Of a DNA stretch of 46,127 nt, positions 43,807-46,127 are shown in pieces. Source of the stretch: Streptomyces sp. SBT349 (GTDB lineage: Bacteria > Actinomycetota > Actinomycetes > Streptomycetales > Streptomycetaceae); the NCBI RefSeq assembly GCF_001083795.1, contig NZ_LAVK01000013.1, forward strand, positions 1 to 46,127, given 5' to 3'. Positions within the stretch are counted from its first letter, which is position 1, and each line of letters opens with the position of its first letter. The translations under genes were made by a program, and so were the position numbers. A model generated the notes under the pieces. The model did no database searches. It was not told where the DNA came from and was given only the letters and a program-made list of their open reading frames with translations.

Positions 43807-44412
43807 TCAGTGGCCGACGGTCACGCGGACCAGGTCGATGGAGTTGTCCGTGGGGCGCCAGGCCCCGAGCACCTGGGCCGCCTGGCCGATGCGCAGCCGC
43901 GAGAGGTCGGAGGTGAGCGCGCTACCCGCGTAGGAGGCGGCCGTTTCGGGGATGGTGCGGCCGACCAGCTCCTGGTGGTCGTGGGCGAGCCAGATCCGGT
44001 CCTTCTGGATGCCGCGGATGGTCGTGTAGAGGTTGACGATGTTGACCCAGACCGCGTCGGCGGCGATCGAGCCGTCCGGCATCTCGACTCCCCGCGCGTA
44101 GAGTCCGTCGCCGGTCTCGATCGCCTCGGCGGTGGTGGGGCGGGCCTTCCACACGCTGGTCGCGTTGGTGAGCTGGATGCGGTGCGTCTCGCCGCGGGAC
44201 CCGGCGACGTGGAGCACGCTGCCCTTGATGGCGCCGATCCGGCCCTCGGCGAACGAGGTGGTGGAGACCGCGGGGTCGAGCGAGGGCGACGGCGCCGCGA
44301 ACGCGGCGTCGGCGTCGAGCGCGCCCAGCGCGGAGGCGCCCACGATGGTGGCGCCGCCGAGTGCGGCGGAGGTGAGGAAGGAACGGCGGTGGACCTGGGT
44401 GGGGGGTGTCAT
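43807..44412 (-). CDS. Tat-exported protein of unknown function
   Basis: The 201-aa protein has a twin-arginine signal (QVHRRSFLTSAALGGATIVG, cleavage near ADAAFAA). The mature part looks like a small beta-rich domain (GRIGAIKGSVLHVAG, IRGIQKDRIWLAHDH, RLRIGQAAQVLGAWRPTDN), similar in form to OB-like DUF5666 domains. It lies 14 bp upstream of the MauE-like gene and 19 bp downstream of the Cys-rich gene, so the three form one operon. Confidence 0.8.
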   Translation of the reverse strand: MTPPTQVHRRSFLTSAALGGATIVGASALGALDADAAFAAPSPSLDPAVSTTSFAEGRIGAIKGSVLHVAGSRGETHRIQLTNATSVWKARPTTAEAIETGDGLYARGVEMPDGSIAADAVWVNIVNLYTTIRGIQKDRIWLAHDHQELVGRTIPETAASYAGSALTSDLSRLRIGQAAQVLGAWRPTDNSIDLVRVTVGH

Positions 44413-44431
44413 GGCTGGTCTCCTGCCTCGT

Positions 44432-44857
44432 TCACTCGGTGATGACGACGGGCAGCACGCCGGAGGAGAGGCTGCCGATGGCCGAGAACGCCGCGGGCGT
44501 GAGGTCCAGCACGCGGTTGACGCGGCACGTGCCGCCGCAGCAGCTCTGCTCGCCGCAGAAGCTGCGGGTGCGGGGGCCGCAGTCGGTGATGGTGATGCAG
44601 ACGGTGGCGCCCGAGCACTGGTGACGGACGTTCATGACGGATCCGCAGCCGCGGCGGACGATGCCGCCCTCGCCGCAGAGGTCGGGGCGCGTGATGTCCC
44701 AGCACGCCTGCGAGGCGTTGGGCCAGGCGCCGTGATTGGCGGCCGAGGCGCAGTTGCCGCAGGCGCCACCGCCTGCGCTGCCGCAGGGGCCCCAGGCGGC
44801 TCCGCAGCAGAACCAGGTGGTCTCCCCGGCCCAGAGCGCGTTGGACGAACAGGCCAC
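44432..44857 (-). CDS. Cysteine-rich protein with double-psi beta-barrel-like C-terminal half
   Basis: The 141-aa protein from GTG 44857 (GAAGGGAG upstream) holds 16 cysteines, for example TTWFCCGAAWGPC and SFCGEQSCCGGTC. The C-half reads VCITITDCGP and RVLDLTPAAFSAIGSLSSGV, the pattern of barwin/RlpA-like double-psi barrels. No signal peptide is seen, unless an in-frame extension to 44908 is used. The disulfide density and MauE-like neighbour resemble the methylamine dehydrogenase light chain/MauE pairing, but the sequence is different. Confidence 0.8.
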   Translation of the reverse strand: MACSSNALWAGETTWFCCGAAWGPCGSAGGGACGNCASAANHGAWPNASQACWDITRPDLCGEGGIVRRGCGSVMNVRHQCSGATVCITITDCGPRTRSFCGEQSCCGGTCRVNRVLDLTPAAFSAIGSLSSGVLPVVITE

Positions 44858-45144
44858 GTCGAACTCCCTTCGTGAAGCACGGACAACAGAAGTTCCTGAC
44901 CTGTACATGACAGATCAGACGTCGAACGGGCCCATAATCCTCGCTCTTGTGTGCGGGCACCAGAGGGCGTGGGGAGGGGGCGTGACCGCTCTCCGCCGCG
45001 ACAGGCGCATACTGATGAAGGACGCGATCCGGTCTCGATTCCTCGCCAGTTCGGTCAATTCTGCTGCGCTGCATGACCAGGGTCCATCCGGGGGACAGTG
45101 ATCGAAGGACCGGTAAACACCCGGCTGCGGTGAGGAGTTCCGTC
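44858..45144. promoter_or_regulatory. Divergent intergenic region
   Basis: The 287-bp gap separates the Cys-rich operon from a small membrane-protein gene. Its AT-richer part near 44890-44950 should hold the operon promoter. I see no gene and no strong palindrome. Confidence 0.35.
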
Positions 45145-45420
45145 ATGGACCATGCACTGGACAACAGGCTGGACAATCGGCTGGACAACAAGAGCCGCCG
45201 GCGCACCCTGGTGCTCTTCGGCGTCACCTGCGTGCTGGCGGTACTGGCTTCCCCGCTCTTCGTCCTCTACGAGCTGCTGCTGGGCGCCTTCGGCCTCGTG
45301 GCCACCGGACTCTTCGCCCGGCACCATGAGAGCGCGGTCGCCAGGGCGGCCACCGTCGTCTTCGCCGGGCTGCTCGCGGGCAGCCTGCCCTACCTGATCG
45401 CCGCGCCCTTCTTCTCCTGA
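45145..45420 (+). CDS. Small membrane protein
   Basis: The 91-aa protein from ATG 45145 (GAGGAG upstream) starts with a repeated MDHALDNRLDNRLDNK segment encoded by an imperfect 12-bp tandem repeat. Two membrane helices follow (TLVLFGVTCVLAVLASPLFV and FAGLLAGSLPYLIAAPFF). No family is recognised. It converges on the acetyltransferase gene with 7 bp between stops. Confidence 0.7.
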   Translation: MDHALDNRLDNRLDNKSRRRTLVLFGVTCVLAVLASPLFVLYELLLGAFGLVATGLFARHHESAVARAATVVFAGLLAGSLPYLIAAPFFS

Positions 45421-45427
45421 TCCCCGC

Positions 45428-46096
45428 TCAGGCGCGGTGGAGCGTCACCCGGTCGAGGACGGCGCGGTAGCCGATCCGCTGGTAGATCTCGTTGCTCGTG
45501 GGGTTCGCGAGGTCGGTGAACAGGACCACCTCGCGCGCCCCCGCGTCCAGCGCCCGCCGGCTGGCCTCCGCGGTCACGGCAGCCGCGTATCCGCGCCTCC
45601 GGCGCTCCGGCGGCGTCCAGACGTAGGCGATCCGCACCGCGCCCGCGGCGGGGCGGGTGGCGGAGGCGAGCGAGACCGGCGTGGAGTCCTCGTCCTCCCA
45701 CAGGGTGAACCCGCCGTGGTCGAGCCGGTCGTCCACGAGCGCCTCCTCGCCGCCGGGCGTCGCGCCCACGGCCCGCGTGAAGTCGGTCACCCAGTCGATC
45801 AGCAGCGCGCGGTCTCCCCCGGTGGCGGTCCTGGCCCGCCCGGCGGGCGGCGGCTCCGGCGGCTTCAACGCGCCGAGGCGGTAGAGCCGTGACGCGTAGC
45901 CGAGGGAGAGGTCCCCGCCCCAGGCGGCGGTGAACGCGGCCCGCGACTCCGACGGCAGGATCACCGCCTCCGGGGCGCCCTCCCCCTCGATCCCGGCCAG
46001 CAGCGCGGCGAGCGGCGCCACGGCCTCGTCGGGCAGGGCGGTCACGTTCACCGCGTGCGGCGGCGTGTGCACCAGGGCGGCGCGGACCTCCCCGCC
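45428..46096 (-). CDS. GNAT acetyltransferase, N-terminus cut off by contig end
   Basis: The GNAT signature is RIAYVWTPPERRRRGYAAAV (acetyl-CoA-binding RRxGY) followed by VLFTDLANPTSNEIYQRIGY. The frame stays open past the nominal GTG at 46072 as EVRAALVHTPPHAV. Family members have about 60 residues before the TPPH motif, so the true start lies beyond this contig. It is a partial gene rather than a 214-aa protein. Confidence 0.85.
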   Translation of the reverse strand, partial: GGEVRAALVHTPPHAVNVTALPDEAVAPLAALLAGIEGEGAPEAVILPSESRAAFTAAWGGDLSLGYASRLYRLGALKPPEPPPAGRARTATGGDRALLIDWVTDFTRAVGATPGGEEALVDDRLDHGGFTLWEDEDSTPVSLASATRPAAGAVRIAYVWTPPERRRRGYAAAVTAEASRRALDAGAREVVLFTDLANPTSNEIYQRIGYRAVLDRVTLHRA

Positions 46097-46097
46097 C

Positions 46098-46127
46098 CTG
46101 TCTCTTATACCCCTCTGAAGCTGCCGA
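46098..46127 (+). other. Nextera adapter read-through
   Basis: The terminal 30 nt begin CTGTCTCTTATAC and end GCTGCCGA. They match the Nextera transposase mosaic end plus read-2 adapter at 27 of 30 positions. This is not genomic sequence. Confidence 0.9.

Overview
The window is high-GC DNA with GC-rich third codon positions, frequent GTG starts and Streptomyces-type gene neighbourhoods. It is almost certainly from Streptomyces or a close relative. It looks like a complete draft contig: the right end carries what looks like a Nextera sequencing adapter (46098-46127), and the last gene (GNAT acetyltransferase) runs into it. The left end starts inside a 42-bp-arm inverted repeat, which may be natural or an end artefact.

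Left part, 1-20.7 kb, is conserved housekeeping and sugar-uptake sequence in an order I recall from other Streptomyces chromosomes. It holds an RNase D-like protein, fadA/fadB (beta-oxidation), a VOC protein, dxs (isoprenoid precursor entry), a xylFGH-type sugar ABC transporter, a ROK repressor (rok7B7-like), an ngcEFG-type N-acetylglucosamine/chitobiose transporter with a DasR-like dre site, aconitase, and a MurA-like enolpyruvyl transferase carrying an N-terminal XRE helix-turn-helix. acnA and the MurA-like gene diverge from a 362-bp region holding palindromes of matching geometry.

20.7-27.45 kb looks like an inserted island. A 32-bp stretch covering the stop codon of the MurA-like gene (20708-20739) recurs at 27449-27480 with two mismatches, so the island is bracketed by direct repeats. 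No integrase is visible. The interior is partly a gene graveyard: a LacI-regulator tail, a nucleotidyltransferase fused to a 3,5-epimerase tail, a glycosyltransferase without its N-terminus, and an ECF41 sigma-factor scrap. It also holds a glycosyltransferase-like gene split by nine copies of a 7-bp repeat. Eight copies, or the two copies inferred as ancestral, would restore one frame, so it is a candidate phase-variable gene. The last island gene is a STAND/NB-ARC protein whose Walker A lysine is replaced by threonine.

27.5-42.8 kb is accessory regulation and efflux: TetR + MFS pump with an operator inside the promoter, two DrrAB-like ABC exporters sharing an 871-bp block that is identical, a DUF2089 operon, a TPR remnant, a large SARP/AfsR-type regulator, a second MFS pump, an ECF sigma factor with a SnoaL-like tail, and an NAD(P)-binding reductase. 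No biosynthetic genes accompany these, so their substrates are unknown.

42.9-44.9 kb is a small same-strand cluster: a MauE-like membrane redox protein, a Tat-exported protein, and a 16-cysteine protein with a double-psi beta-barrel-like C-terminal half. The arrangement suggests a disulfide-maturation module. A small membrane protein and the truncated acetyltransferase follow.
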